Shown: positions 1 through 8,947, counted from the first letter of the stretch. The stretch is 64,000 bases of DNA from JABAQJ01 sp046327745 (GCA_046327745.1 JAXLXV010000014.1:1-64000), one strand, 5' to 3'. The notes: a model not told the origin generated them from the sequence alone. Numbers and translations are program-made.

Positions 1-992
1 CAACTCATCGGTCTGGCAGAACTGCGTCCCGTAGATTGCCACCCTGATCCATCTCTGGGGCGCACGTGCGTCCCTCCAATCGGAAAATTGCCAATTCTCG
101 TGGCTACATATACCGATGCTCGCTTGCTTAGTGCTTGAATGGCCGCATCTGAGGTTTTGAGCCCGGGATGTGGCGGAAGTTGCACTATGTAGCTCGCGTC
201 TGGGGCCGTGCCTACACGATCGCCTCCCACCACGACGCCGCCGACTTCATCTATTGCCTGCTGTCGCTCGGCCTGAGTCGCGCCAGCGTCGAACCTGACG
301 AGTAGCATGTCTTTGACATATGGCACCCCTCGAGATGGGTGCCACTCGATACTGGCAGAATCGCCGAAGTGTTCAGGCTTCGTGGAGGGGGCGATTGGAG
401 GAACCACATCGTAGGACGCCATCGTTGATAGCGTAACCTGCGTTAAGATGGCCCAGTCCGCACTTCTCAGCTCGATCCATCGACGCTGCGTGGCGGAGCC
501 AGTGAACAACACGGGCCCCTTGTTCGCCAGCAGCTGAACGGGACGAAATTGCCAATATGAAGCAAGGCCGTCGGTACTTGATGAATCGACGAAAGCCGCT
601 GCGATCCGTGTTCGAACAGGCAGCAGATCTCCATTCGCATCGAATCGCTGGACCGAATCAGCGTCGTAGCGAATGCGCGGAAGCCCAGTAACTGCGCGTT
701 TCCCGACGTTCTTGACGATGATGGGAATGCGAACGACGCCCGAGGCCGCATCAAACGTCGCTGCAGAATCCTGCAGGAGTCTTAGGTCGCTATGAGCGCA
801 GCCAGGGGTATCCTCAGCTATTCGTACCGTGACGGCGTGCCCGACAGTGGCGGAGATCAAGAGCCGTGTGCACCCCTCCACGCGCGATTGTTCCGCTCGG
901 CTCGTAGGTGCCCCCAACCTGGGACGCGTCGGATCGTCCGACGTCCAACAGCTCAAACAAGTCGCGCTCATAACTGCGGCAGTGATAAGCAT
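1..992 (-). CDS. Secreted protein with subtilase-type propeptide, N-terminal part (runs off the left edge)
   Basis: A minus-strand frame stays open from an ATG at 992 to the window edge, about 330 codons with no stop. The N-terminus has a short hydrophobic stretch (starting MLITAAVMSATCLSC) that fits a signal peptide or lipoprotein signal. Next comes a beta-rich region resembling an Ig-like or CARDB-like domain (residues about 40-190), containing VVRIPIIVKNVGKRAV. Residues about 225-270 contain KDMLLVRFDAGATQAERQQA followed by VGGVVVGGD and a YIVQLP ending, the pattern of the inhibitory propeptide that precedes S8 subtilase domains. The catalytic domain itself would lie outside the window, so the protease assignment is inference. 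A GAGAGG stretch abuts the chosen ATG; an alternative start lies a few codons downstream (MSATC). Confidence 0.6.
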   Translation of the reverse strand, partial: MLITAAVMSATCLSCWTSDDPTRPRLGAPTSRAEQSRVEGCTRLLISATVGHAVTVRIAEDTPGCAHSDLRLLQDSAATFDAASGVVRIPIIVKNVGKRAVTGLPRIRYDADSVQRFDANGDLLPVRTRIAAAFVDSSSTDGLASYWQFRPVQLLANKGPVLFTGSATQRRWIELRSADWAILTQVTLSTMASYDVVPPIAPSTKPEHFGDSASIEWHPSRGVPYVKDMLLVRFDAGATQAERQQAIDEVGGVVVGGDRVGTAPDASYIVQLPPHPGLKTSDAAIQALSKRASVYVATRIGNFPIGGTHVRPRDGSGWQSTGRSSARPMS

Positions 993-1128
993 CCTCTCTC
1001 GCCCTCGTCGTCTAGTCGCAGGTAGTTCCCTATGTATGGACGCGCGCTCCCTGATGGCCGAAACGACATCGAGCCCCCTCCCAAGTGATTTGTTGCTGCA
1101 CCCCATTCCCAAGCTCGGACGAACGATA

Positions 1129-1620
1129 TCACGTGGTCGAGTCGCGAGGGCGAGTCAACATTTCACTGTGTGGTACCTTCCGTGGTTCGACCCTGGACGT
1201 CGACTTGAGTGTTGCCGGCCTTCTGCTCCGCGCCGGGACCGAGTAGCGACTCCCGCCGATCGCCACCAGACAGTCGGTCGCGACGGTCCGGTGCTGCACG
1301 CGCTCGCGGACGTACACGCGCCGCGCGCCTAACGGGGTCAACTGCTCCTGGGCGAAGCGCTCCCGGGGGATCGCATGAGTCGTCCCGTGCACGCGCGTGT
1401 CGGCGATGGTCGTCGCCCACTCGAGCAGCCAGGCATTCAGATGGTCCCAGGACCGGAAGCGCTTGCCGGCCAGTGCATTCCGCTGCACGTATTTCACCCC
1501 CGACTCGATCTTCCCCTTGGTCTGGGGCCGGTAGGGCCAGTGGGCCCGGGGCGTGTAGCCATAGAACGCGGCAAAATCCGCATACCCCAGATGCCACACC
1601 ACCCGGTTGTAGATGAACAC
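1129..1620 (-). pseudogene. IS21-family IstA transposase, C-terminal fragment
   Basis: Minus-strand reading gives the end of an IstA integrase core: YNRVVWHLGYADFAAFYGY, then YRPQTKGKIESGVKYVQRN, which carries the last acidic residue (E of KGKIES) of the DDE triad, then a C-terminal region with VAIGGSRYSVPA. The N-terminal two thirds (HTH and the first two catalytic Asp) are missing. The frame is broken on the right by a second IS21-like element whose outer repeat begins at 1621. It also degenerates on the left after SRYSVPA, where low-complexity sequence replaces the expected IstA C-terminus. This is a dead remnant; it cannot encode an active transposase. Confidence 0.75.
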
Positions 1621-1720
1621 CCAAATTCCCGCAGTCGTGAACACGCAAAGTCCCGCACGGGCTTGACGGGGCGGCCGGGAGGGCGCCCCCTCTGCAGCGA
1701 CACGCGCTGCGGAGCGACCG

Positions 1721-1930
1721 ATGGCCAAGTCGCGGAGGGAGCACGTCATGAATGCACGGGAGCTGCAGGCCCCCAAGGTGTCGGTGCGCGAGATCGCGAC
1801 GCACCTGGGCGTGGACGAATCGACGATGCGGTACCGCTTGAAGCGGCCGATCGATGCACCGGACGGCCGGCGCGACCGACCGAGCGTGATGGATGCGTGG
1901 CAGGAGGTCGTGCGGGGCGTCCTCGAGCGC
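1721..1930 (+). pseudogene. IS21 IstA N-terminal (helix-turn-helix) fragment
   Basis: The plus-strand reading from the ATG at 1721 gives about 60-65 residues including KVSVREIATHLGVDESTMRY, a helix-turn-helix like the one that opens IS21 IstA proteins, followed by an RRDRPSVMDAWQ segment that corresponds to the linker after the HTH. After about 1930 the frame stops resembling IstA, and the next recognisable segment (in another frame) is the end of IstB. This is what a single internal deletion of istA and the istB start would leave behind. Non-functional. Confidence 0.6.
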
Positions 1931-1934
1931 CAGG

Positions 1935-2210
1935 AGGATGGCCGCGTGGAATCTCTTCTTCCGCCTGATCTCGACGCGCTACGAGCGCGGCCGCATCGTG
2001 CTCACCTCGAACAAGCATGTGCGGGACTGGCCGGCCATCTTCGCGGGCGACGAGATCCTGACCACGGCAATCCTCGACCGGCTGCTACACCACGTCCACG
2101 TGATCTCGATCGATGGCCGGAGCTATCGGCTCCGCGAACTCGGCGCGCTGCTCGGCCCATCCGCGGAGAGCCCGCCGTCACCCCACCCTGGAGGACCTGT
2201 GACACACTAA
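1935..2210 (+). pseudogene. IS21 IstB C-terminal fragment
   Basis: In a frame different from the istA fragment before it, the sequence encodes about 75 residues beginning NLFFRLISTRYERG, then RIVLTSNKHVRDWPAIF and ILDRLLHHVHVISIDGRSY. This is the sensor and arginine-finger end of IstB, the AAA+ helper ATPase of IS21 (SNK and DRLLH motifs). The Walker A and B motifs are absent. The stop codon is at 2208-2210, followed by the right-end repeats of the element. The fragment confirms that the original gene order was istA-istB on the plus strand. Confidence 0.75.
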
Positions 2211-2502
2211 ATCCAAACAGATCCCCGTGCGGGAACTTGGCTGATCACCACGTGCGGGAATTTGGATGTACTTGCACAAGCGAACCTACCGCGCCGCCGG
2301 GGGGGGCAAGGGATGAACCCGCACGCGGGCATCAGGGATCCGCCTGCAGCTGAACGTGGGGTCACGCCATGCGATCACATCACTCTCATCGCGCGGCGTA
2401 AGATCGATCCGCCCGGCGGCAATTCGGTGGGACGCGCGAATGCGCGTCGTGCTACCCTCGGCCTATTTTCGCTTGCCCCACCCATCGCGCCGAGCGTACC
2501 CT

Positions 2503-3060
2503 ATGGCCATGCCGCAGCCGCACACTGAGTGGACGCTGGAAATGCTCCACGCCCTTCCGGAGGACGGGAACCGCTACGAGCTCATCGACGGTGAGCTACT
2601 CGTGAGCCCCTCCCCCTCGCTGCACCACCAGCGGGTGTTGGCGCGCCTGAATGAATGCGTCAGTCGCTACGTGCGATCCATCGGTGGCTACGAGACCTTC
2701 TTCGCCCCGGCCGCCGTGGCGTTTACCGAACGCCGCGAGTTGCAGCCGGACCTGCTTGTGCTCCCGTTGCGTAGCGACGGCCGCCCGGCCGGTCGGTTCG
2801 AAGAAGTCGGTCGACTGCTCCTGGCGGTGGAAGTAATCTCACCCTCCACCAGCCGCAACGATCGGTACAAGAAGCGACCGGTGTACCAACAGGAGGGGGT
2901 GCCAGAGTACTGGATCGTGGATCCCGATGCCCGGCTCGTGGAGCGGTGGCGTCCAGCTGATCGCGAGCCGGAGGTGCTTACCGACACGCTCGAATGGCAG
3001 CCGGATCCGCGAAATGCCTCACTGTTGATCGAGTTGGCGAAGGTGTTTGAAGGGCGCTGA
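2503..3060 (+). CDS. Uma2-family (DUF820) putative endonuclease
   Basis: This 185-residue protein has the PD-(D/E)XK-like Uma2 layout. It contains RYELIDGELLVSPSPS (residues about 25-40, the conserved E-L-I-D-G-E strand), then ELQPDLLVLP (conserved P-D), then LLLAVEVISPSTSRNDR (conserved E-V-x-S-P-S-T) and YQQEGVPEYWIVDPD near residue 145. Uma2 proteins are common, often multicopy, and mostly uncharacterised; nuclease activity is inferred from the fold. I chose the ATG at 2503 because homologous sequence begins right after it (EWTLEMLHALP); the frame is open further upstream but the residues there look non-coding. It stands alone between the IS remnant and a bidirectional terminator. Confidence 0.85.
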   Translation: MAMPQPHTEWTLEMLHALPEDGNRYELIDGELLVSPSPSLHHQRVLARLNECVSRYVRSIGGYETFFAPAAVAFTERRELQPDLLVLPLRSDGRPAGRFEEVGRLLLAVEVISPSTSRNDRYKKRPVYQQEGVPEYWIVDPDARLVERWRPADREPEVLTDTLEWQPDPRNASLLIELAKVFEGR

Positions 3061-3124
3061 TCGCGGCGGGAAGATGATTTTCCATCCACCGGCTGCAGTA
3101 GCGAATCAGTCAAGTGACTAATGC

Positions 3125-3154
3125 AAAGGGGGCGACCATTCGGTCGCCCCCTTT
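3125..3154. terminator. Bidirectional hairpin terminator between uma2-like gene and ctaF
   Basis: A perfect 13-bp stem, aaagggggcgacc with ggtcgccccctttt-type partner and a 4-nt attc loop, lies between two convergent genes. A-tracts and T-tracts flank it on both sides, so it can act in both directions. Confidence 0.8.
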
Positions 3155-3182
3155 CTGCATTGTAGTCCCAAGCGCTCTCGCC

Positions 3183-3500
3183 CTACTTCATCCACTTCGC
3201 CATCAGGAACAGCAGCGCGAACAACGTCGCGATGGCAATGATGAGCGGTCCGGTGAACAAGGCCCGAAACAGCCGGTGATCGTACTTCAGGTGCATGTAG
3301 AACATCACCACGATCGCGAACTTGACGGCCGACATCAGCAGCAACGTCGGGACGAACGCCGCCGACGCGACAAACGATGGGACGTAATACGCCCACACCT
3401 CGACCACGGTGATCAGCGTCAGGATCAGCGCGACCCACTTGTACTGCTTCCAGGTGGGGTGCTCGTGCGCGTGATCGGGAGAAGCGTGCTCAGTCGCCAT
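3183..3500 (-). CDS. ctaF: Cytochrome c oxidase subunit IV (prokaryotic type)
   Basis: A 105-residue membrane protein with three predicted helices (residues about 22-42, 46-68 and 80-102) and a His-rich N-terminus (MATEHASPDHAHEHP). The second helix contains VKFAIVVMFYMHLKYD, the hallmark of the COX4_pro/CaaD family, a small accessory subunit of haem-copper oxidases. It is the last gene of the oxidase operon, 11 nt after ctaE, and ends just before a bidirectional terminator. No catalytic role is known; it is thought to stabilise the complex. Confidence 0.9.
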   Translation of the reverse strand: MATEHASPDHAHEHPTWKQYKWVALILTLITVVEVWAYYVPSFVASAAFVPTLLLMSAVKFAIVVMFYMHLKYDHRLFRALFTGPLIIAIATLFALLFLMAKWMK

Positions 3501-3511
3501 GTCGATTGCCC

Positions 3512-4192
3512 CTACTTGATCAGGTAGACGAGTGTGAAGATCGCGATCCAGACCACGTCGACAAAGTGCCAGTACAGTGCGGCGATGTCGACGAGCAATG
3601 CATCCTTCGGCTCGAGCCCGCGCTTGTAATCAATCGCCAGCAGCGTGCCCAACCAAATCACGCCGGCGGTGACGTGCGCGCCGTGGAAGCCGGTGAGAGT
3701 GAAGAACGACGAGCCAAACAAGTTGCGACGGATCGTCAGTCCTTCATGGACGAACGACGTGAACTCGAAGGCTTGGAACCCAAGGAACGTCGCGCCCAGA
3801 ATGCAGGTGACCCACAGCCACAGCTTGGACGACGCGAGCTGCTTGTCCCACCAGCCGGCGCCGGCTGGCAACGGCTTCCCCTTGTTCTCCACCGCCGCCA
3901 GCGCCAACACCATCGCCAGCGACGACATCAGCAGGACGAAGGTGGACATCGACGTCACGGGGATGTTCAAGATGGGCTTGAAGGTCTGTCCCGTCGACGG
4001 GTCCTTCCAGATCTCGTGCGGCAGCGGCCCAACGATCGAACGTCCCTTGTAGATCAGGTACGTCGAAATGAGGGAGGCAAAGAGCATGCACTCCGAGCCG
4101 ATGAACGACCAGATCGCAACCTTGCGGTTGTCGAGACCGGTGCTCGTGTAGTGGCCCGTGGCGTGAGCGTCAGCGGTGGCGGCTTGAGACAT
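3512..4192 (-). CDS. ctaE: Cytochrome c oxidase subunit III
   Basis: A 226-residue polytopic membrane protein with five to six predicted helices. Recognisable family segments are WSFIGSECMLFASLISTYLI near residue 30, FLGFQAFEFTSFVHEGL in the middle, and FFTLTGFHGAHVTAGVIWL followed by ALYWHFVDVVWIAIF near the end. The conserved Glu in the first and the H-G-x-H in the second are typical. It is short for the family, as is usual in caa3 oxidases that lack the two N-terminal helices. The gene lies between ctaD (42 nt upstream) and ctaF. Confidence 0.93.
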   Translation of the reverse strand: MSQAATADAHATGHYTSTGLDNRKVAIWSFIGSECMLFASLISTYLIYKGRSIVGPLPHEIWKDPSTGQTFKPILNIPVTSMSTFVLLMSSLAMVLALAAVENKGKPLPAGAGWWDKQLASSKLWLWVTCILGATFLGFQAFEFTSFVHEGLTIRRNLFGSSFFTLTGFHGAHVTAGVIWLGTLLAIDYKRGLEPKDALLVDIAALYWHFVDVVWIAIFTLVYLIK

Positions 4193-4234
4193 GTAGAGCC
4201 GGGTGCGGGGAAAGGAGAAGGAGGAGTGTGTGCG

Positions 4235-6196
4235 TTAGTGATGGTCTTCGAGCGGCGTGGTGAGCCAGTCGTACAAGGAGTAGACCATCGTGCCAGCGCC
4301 GATGACCAGGAGCACGGCAAACGCGCCGGTCTTCTGCGCATAGAACGGCAACAGGCTGGTCATCATCACCACCAGGCCTAACGCGACAAACAACGGCTTG
4401 ATCGACGGGTTCGGCATCACAATGCCCAACTCGGCGGAACTCTTGCGCTCGGATTCAATGTGGGCGGGCGCCATGTCGGCCATGTGCGCGCCCCCGGGCA
4501 GCTCGTGCTCGCCCGTCTGGCGCTTGGCCTCGTCCCAGCCACTGGCCGAATGCGGGATCTCAGCGGTCCGCTCCGGGTGCGTCAGGTCCCACAACGGATA
4601 GCGCGAGGTGACCATCGGGATCTGCGCGAAGTTGTAGTCCGGCGGTGGCGAGGGAATCGACCACTCGAGCGTGGCGGCATCCCACGGATTGTCGCCGGCC
4701 TTTTCACCTTGGGTCTTGGACTTGAAGAAGTTGTACAGGAAGACCAGCAGCGCCGGGGCCATGAGGAAGGCGCCGATCGACGACATCATGTTGAACACGT
4801 CCCAACCCTGGCCCGCATCGTACGTGTAGATACGCCGCGGCATGCCGAGCATTCCAGAGAAGTGCATCGGGAAGAACGTGAGGTTCATGGCAATGAAGTT
4901 CAGCCAGAAGTGCACGTTGCCGAGGCCCTCATCCATCTTCCGCCCGTACATCTTGGGGAAGTAGTGGTAGATGCCGGCGAAGATGCCCATGATCGCGCCA
5001 CCAAACAGGACGTAGTGGAAGTGCGCGACGATGTAGTACGTGTCCGTCTGCTGCAGGTCCGACGGCGGCGACGAGTGCGAGATACCCGACAGGCCGCCAA
5101 TGGTGAACATGGCGATGAGGGCGATCGCGAACTTCATGGACACCGTGAATCGGATCGAACCTCCCCACATCGTGAAGATCCAGTTGAAGATCTTCACACC
5201 CGTGGGCAACGCGATGAGCATAGTCGTCAGCCCAAACACGGTATCCGGGATCGGACCCATGCCAGTGGCGAACATGTGGTGCGCCCACACGCCAAAGCCC
5301 AGGAAGCCGATGAGGATGCCGGAGTACGCCATGACCGGGTATCCGAACAGGGGCTTCTTGGAGTTGGTGGGCAACACTTCGGACACGAGACCGAAGGCCG
5401 GCAAAATGAGGATGTAGACTTCTGGGTGTCCGAAGATCCAGAAGAGGTGCTGCCACAGGAGAGGGTCGGCGCCGGCGCTGATCGTATAGAAGTTCGTGCC
5501 GAAGAACCGGTCGAACTGCATGAAGAAGAGCGCGACGGTGATGACCGGGAAGGCAAGAATGATCAGCCACTGCACGACAAACGACATCCAGGTGAACATC
5601 GGCATGCGCATCAGGTTCATCCCTGGCGCACGCATGTTCATGACGGTGGTCGCAAAGTTGAACGCGGCGGCCAGTGACGAGATGCCGAGGATCTGAATGC
5701 CGAGAACCCAGAAGTTCATGTTCTGGGCCGGCGAGTAGGCGCGGGTGGTGAGCGGCGTGTAGGCGAACCAACCACCGTCCGGCGCGATGCCGAAGAAGAT
5801 CGGCAGCGTGATGAAGATACCGCCTAACAAGTACACCCAGTACGAAAAGGCGTTCAGGCGGGGGAAGGCGACGTCACGAGCACCGATCTGCAGCGGGATC
5901 AGGTAATTGAAGAACGCGGCAGACAACGGCATGATCACCAGAAAGACCATGGTGGTGCCGTGCATCGTGAACAGCTGGTTGAACGTCTCCGCCGAGACGG
6001 CCTGCATGTTCGGCTTCATCAGCTGGTAGCGCATGATGATCGCCTCCATCCCGCCGACGATGAAGAAGAACAGGGACGTATGCAGGTACAGGATCCCGAT
6101 ACGTTTGTGGTCGACGGTGGTGAGCCAACTCATCAAACCGGTTGGTTCGTGGCTCTTGGCACCGGCGTACGCGGGAGCGGTTGCGGCTGTGGCCAT
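4235..6196 (-). CDS. ctaD: Cytochrome c oxidase subunit I (haem-copper catalytic subunit)
   Basis: This 653-residue protein is the proton-pumping, oxygen-reducing subunit of an aa3/caa3-type oxidase. Visible ligands are an early His in LYLHTSLFFF (about residue 38, low-spin haem), GHPEVYILILP (about 255, CuB His with the Tyr crosslink of A-type oxidases), WAHHMFATG (about 304, CuB His pair) and VAHFHYVLFGG (about 389, haem a3 and haem a His). The tail after about 540 extends by roughly 110 residues, including two more hydrophobic helices, as in other caa3 subunits. I start at the ATG at 6196 (MATAATAPAYAG); an in-frame extension to 6298 would overlap ctaC and has no homologous character. It follows ctaC by 43 nt. 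Confidence 0.96.
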   Translation of the reverse strand: MATAATAPAYAGAKSHEPTGLMSWLTTVDHKRIGILYLHTSLFFFIVGGMEAIIMRYQLMKPNMQAVSAETFNQLFTMHGTTMVFLVIMPLSAAFFNYLIPLQIGARDVAFPRLNAFSYWVYLLGGIFITLPIFFGIAPDGGWFAYTPLTTRAYSPAQNMNFWVLGIQILGISSLAAAFNFATTVMNMRAPGMNLMRMPMFTWMSFVVQWLIILAFPVITVALFFMQFDRFFGTNFYTISAGADPLLWQHLFWIFGHPEVYILILPAFGLVSEVLPTNSKKPLFGYPVMAYSGILIGFLGFGVWAHHMFATGMGPIPDTVFGLTTMLIALPTGVKIFNWIFTMWGGSIRFTVSMKFAIALIAMFTIGGLSGISHSSPPSDLQQTDTYYIVAHFHYVLFGGAIMGIFAGIYHYFPKMYGRKMDEGLGNVHFWLNFIAMNLTFFPMHFSGMLGMPRRIYTYDAGQGWDVFNMMSSIGAFLMAPALLVFLYNFFKSKTQGEKAGDNPWDAATLEWSIPSPPPDYNFAQIPMVTSRYPLWDLTHPERTAEIPHSASGWDEAKRQTGEHELPGGAHMADMAPAHIESERKSSAELGIVMPNPSIKPLFVALGLVVMMTSLLPFYAQKTGAFAVLLVIGAGTMVYSLYDWLTTPLEDHH

Positions 6197-6239
6197 GAGG
6201 GCAGGGAGGAAGGAAGCGGGGAAAGAGGGGAGGCAGGGC

Positions 6240-7496
6240 CTACTTGAGTGCCTGGAGATATGCCACGATGTCGGCGATCTCCTGATCGGTGAGGCCACCG
6301 GTGGTGACCGTCATCTTCATGATCGGGTCGTACTCGCCCTTGCCTAACGTGTTCATGGTGACGCCCGGCTTCATCTTGCGGGCGTTCTTGATCCACAGGG
6401 ATAGGTGACGCGCATCATTCGGAAACACGCCGCCGGCGATGGTGGCGCGGCTGGCCACGTGCGTGAGGTTCGGCCCAATGACGCCCACCGACATCCGGTT
6501 GCCGTCGATCTTGTGACATCCGATGCACGCCGACCGCGAATAGATCGCCAGCCCGCGCGCGGCATCACCCGACAGTCCTTCGGAGAACGACAGGCCGGCA
6601 GGGATCGGTGTGGTGGGAATGATATGGCTCGGGATCTTGTCCTTCGGGAACACATAGCCTTCCACGACCGGCGCCGGTGCGGCCACTGGCGTGGCGGCCG
6701 CTGCGGTGGCCGCGGCCTTTCCCTTCACTGTCGTGTCCGGGGCCGGAGGGGCCGGCGGCGGATACGCCGCTGCGGACTTCATGTGGTTGGCCCACGAATC
6801 GAAGTCCGCCGGGTTCACCGTGAAGACGCGGAAGCGCATGTTGGCATGCGACGACCCGCAGTACTCGTTGCAGCTGCCGATCCATCCATTGACGCCCGCC
6901 GAGTCCGGCGTGAACCACAGGTGGTTCGTCCGGTTCGCGATCGCGTCGCGCTTGCCGCCCAACCCAGGAATCCAGAAGGAATGGATCACGTCGGCCGTAC
7001 GCAGCGCAAAATTCACTGACCGCCCGACCGGCAGGTAAATCTCATTGGCCGTAGTGATTCCGAGTTCGGGATACTTGAACTCCCACCACCACTGATGTCC
7101 GGTCACCTCGATCTGCAGGGCCCCCGCTGGAGCCGGCGCCTCGTACTTCCAGATCGCCTTCACCGTTGGGACCGCAATGAAGGCGAGCACCACCGCCGGC
7201 GTCACGGTCCACGAGATTTCCATGATCGTGTTGCCGTGCACGTGTTGCGGCTCAGGAGAGTCCGGTCGTCGCCGATACCTGATCATGACCACGATCAGCA
7301 ACACTTCCACGATGACGAACACCACGAACGCCCACCCCATCATCGTATTCCAGATGGACGTGAGATCCCGGTTGAACTCGGTGGTGTGCTGGAACGTGGA
7401 GTTGGGATAGTTGCCGGAACAGGCGGCAAGAATCAGTGGCAGTGCGGCCAATGCGAAGGCCGTGACGAGCTGACGCGGGCGAAAAATCCGTGTCAT
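6240..7496 (-). CDS. ctaC: Cytochrome c oxidase subunit II with fused cytochrome c domain
   Basis: This 418-residue lipoprotein (LILAACSG lipobox at about residue 22-29) first has two transmembrane helices, then a cupredoxin domain with GHQWWWEFKYPE and the binuclear CuA site CNEYCGSSHANM (about 208-219), and finally a C-terminal class I cytochrome c with CIGCHKIDG (about 322) and a distal-Met region near MKPGVTMN. An Ala/Pro-rich linker joins the two redox domains. The fusion defines a caa3 oxidase, in which the tethered cytochrome passes electrons to CuA. It is the first gene of the operon; the 156 nt upstream probably hold the promoter. Confidence 0.96.
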   Translation of the reverse strand: MTRIFRPRQLVTAFALAALPLILAACSGNYPNSTFQHTTEFNRDLTSIWNTMMGWAFVVFVIVEVLLIVVMIRYRRRPDSPEPQHVHGNTIMEISWTVTPAVVLAFIAVPTVKAIWKYEAPAPAGALQIEVTGHQWWWEFKYPELGITTANEIYLPVGRSVNFALRTADVIHSFWIPGLGGKRDAIANRTNHLWFTPDSAGVNGWIGSCNEYCGSSHANMRFRVFTVNPADFDSWANHMKSAAAYPPPAPPAPDTTVKGKAAATAAAATPVAAPAPVVEGYVFPKDKIPSHIIPTTPIPAGLSFSEGLSGDAARGLAIYSRSACIGCHKIDGNRMSVGVIGPNLTHVASRATIAGGVFPNDARHLSLWIKNARKMKPGVTMNTLGKGEYDPIMKMTVTTGGLTDQEIADIVAYLQALK

Positions 7497-7652
7497 TCGT
7501 TTTCCTTGGGGAAAAGCCAGAGTGGGGGATGGGCCCGAGGGTGAGCCGGAAGGACCGGCACAAACTACGAGGCGACGGGCAAGTGAGGCAAGGCTATGCG
7601 CCGAAAAAACTTGCCTCAGAGAACCGAGCGCAGAAACGACCCGCGACAGCGC

Positions 7653-8027
7653 TCAACCCTCGGCCGGTTCGTCGCCATGAATCGTGTGCTTTTCCTTCAC
7701 CTTGTTCATGGAGATTTCGATCTGCATCCGAGCCGATGCCACCCCCTCGCGCATCGCCCGCAACTTCATCTGCTCAGCCCCTCCACGCGACATGATCAAC
7801 ACCAGACCGGTGATCTGATCGGCCAGCATGCCAAAGTTCGGCTTAAGGAGCGACGCCAGCGGGACGGCGTTCCGCTGAATCTGCATCTTGAAGCTCGCCG
7901 TTTCCTGCTGGGTGCGGATGGCGATCGCCAGCTTTTCGACAATACCATGGATGCGCTGAAGACGGATCGTGGCATCCTCGAGCGCCGCCATCTTCGTCTG
8001 TCCCGGGCCGTCGAGCGTTGAAGCCAT
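7653..8027 (-). CDS. Small helical protein of unknown function
   Basis: A 124-residue, almost entirely helical soluble protein without a signal peptide. It reads as heptad-rich from about residue 12 (ATIRLQRIHGIVEKLA) to the end, with no Cys and no recognisable motif, so a coiled-coil or four-helix bundle is likely. I chose the ATG at 8027 (MASTLDGPGQ); another start at 7991 (MAALED) is also possible. It reads in the same direction as the oxidase operon but is separated from ctaC by 156 nt. I do not recognise the family. Confidence 0.6.
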   Translation of the reverse strand: MASTLDGPGQTKMAALEDATIRLQRIHGIVEKLAIAIRTQQETASFKMQIQRNAVPLASLLKPNFGMLADQITGLVLIMSRGGAEQMKLRAMREGVASARMQIEISMNKVKEKHTIHGDEPAEG

Positions 8028-8307
8028 GCGTTCGGGGAGTGAGGCGCCACCGCAAGGATGCGGCGTCAATAAGATCGTGGACTAGAACATACTGTCGACA
8101 CCCGATGACCGGCTTGGCCGCGCCAAACTGGTACTGCGTGCTCGGGAAATCGGTGGGTTCGGCAACTCCATGGCAAGGACCGTTTCGCGTCCGAAACCCC
8201 ATTCGTCTGAGGTTTGGGTCGCACACGGCTCCCGCCTTAGACGGGCCTCATACAGGAACGCGAGAGACAGACGGGAACTCAGGTCCAGCACGCTCACCGC
8301 GTTTACG

Positions 8308-8898
8308 ATGACCACACCAACACGATATTTCGGCGGGTTCTTCCGATCGACATTGGCCGCGGGGCTGCTTGCGGCGGCAGTTGTGGCATCGGTCTCGGAG
8401 CGCGGGCGTGCCGTCATGCTTTCGTCACTTCCATGGTACGACATCGCTTCGCTGCGCCATCCCCAGCGCGTGCTGTCCTGGGACTCCACGGGACTCGTCG
8501 CCGCGCGAAGCGGGCGCATTTCGCTCCCCGTCAGCTCGATCAGTCGCTTTCCCCCCGGAGCCATCGATGCGGTCACCGCTCGGGGAATCGAAGCCGACAG
8601 CACGGGGAAGGTCTACGCGCTGGTACAGATCCATCGCTGGTGCGGTAATGACGCGCTCCAGCATCAAGTGGTCCGTGTGGAGCTACACCGGTTTGTCGCA
8701 TACCTGACGATGTTGGCGGAGGCGCGGAGCACACGGCGCCTTATCCCCAGCACCGACGAGCTATGGGCCCGTCCTTCCTCTCGCATGTTCAACCAGTTTG
8801 GTTGGCGCGCCGAAGTCTATGCGGACTTCAAGTACTGGGAGCGCGAGGGGTATAGCACCCTGGTGCTTCCTCCAGCTGCGGTGGCGTCGATTCGCTGA
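8308..8898 (+). CDS. Membrane-anchored or secreted protein of unknown function
   Basis: A 196-residue protein starting with MTTPTRYFGGFFRS followed by a hydrophobic segment (LAAGLLAAAVVASV), so it is exported or anchored by one N-terminal helix. The rest is soluble with mixed alpha/beta composition and two Trp-containing segments (QIHRWCGND, KYWEREGYS). No known domain is apparent. The ATG at 8308 was chosen because the signal-like segment follows at the right distance; an upstream in-frame extension is Arg/Ser-rich and unlikely to be translated. It converges on the transporter gene at 8948. Confidence 0.5.
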   Translation: MTTPTRYFGGFFRSTLAAGLLAAAVVASVSERGRAVMLSSLPWYDIASLRHPQRVLSWDSTGLVAARSGRISLPVSSISRFPPGAIDAVTARGIEADSTGKVYALVQIHRWCGNDALQHQVVRVELHRFVAYLTMLAEARSTRRLIPSTDELWARPSSRMFNQFGWRAEVYADFKYWEREGYSTLVLPPAAVASIR

Positions 8899-8947
8899 CC
8901 CTGGCTGGCCCGAGAGCGCGCTTGGCTGCGGCCCGCTGGAGAGCCGA

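Larger units (their letters stand above)
1621..2265 (+). mobile_element. Internally deleted IS21-family element with intact terminal repeats
   Basis: The element is bounded by a perfect 13-bp inverted repeat: ccaaattcccgca at 1621-1633 and tgcgggaatttgg at 2253-2265. A second, imperfect inner copy sits at each end (gcaaagtcccgcac at 1645-1658 and gtgcgggaacttgg at 2228-2241). Multiple repeated copies at both ends are typical of IS21. Inside, only the start of istA and the end of istB remain on the plus strand, so about 1.8 kb of a normal IS21 has been lost. It lies next to, and probably interrupts, an oppositely oriented istA fragment. I could not define a convincing target-site duplication. 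Confidence 0.7.

Noticed and set aside
1600..2290. Target-site duplication around the deleted IS21 element
   Set aside because: Short similar words (tgta, atg) occur on both sides but not at exact positions; not supported.
4460..5677. A 405-codon open frame on the plus strand opposite ctaD
   Set aside because: Its residues are His/Arg/Glu-rich in a pattern caused by the high-GC third positions of ctaD; no motif and no start context.
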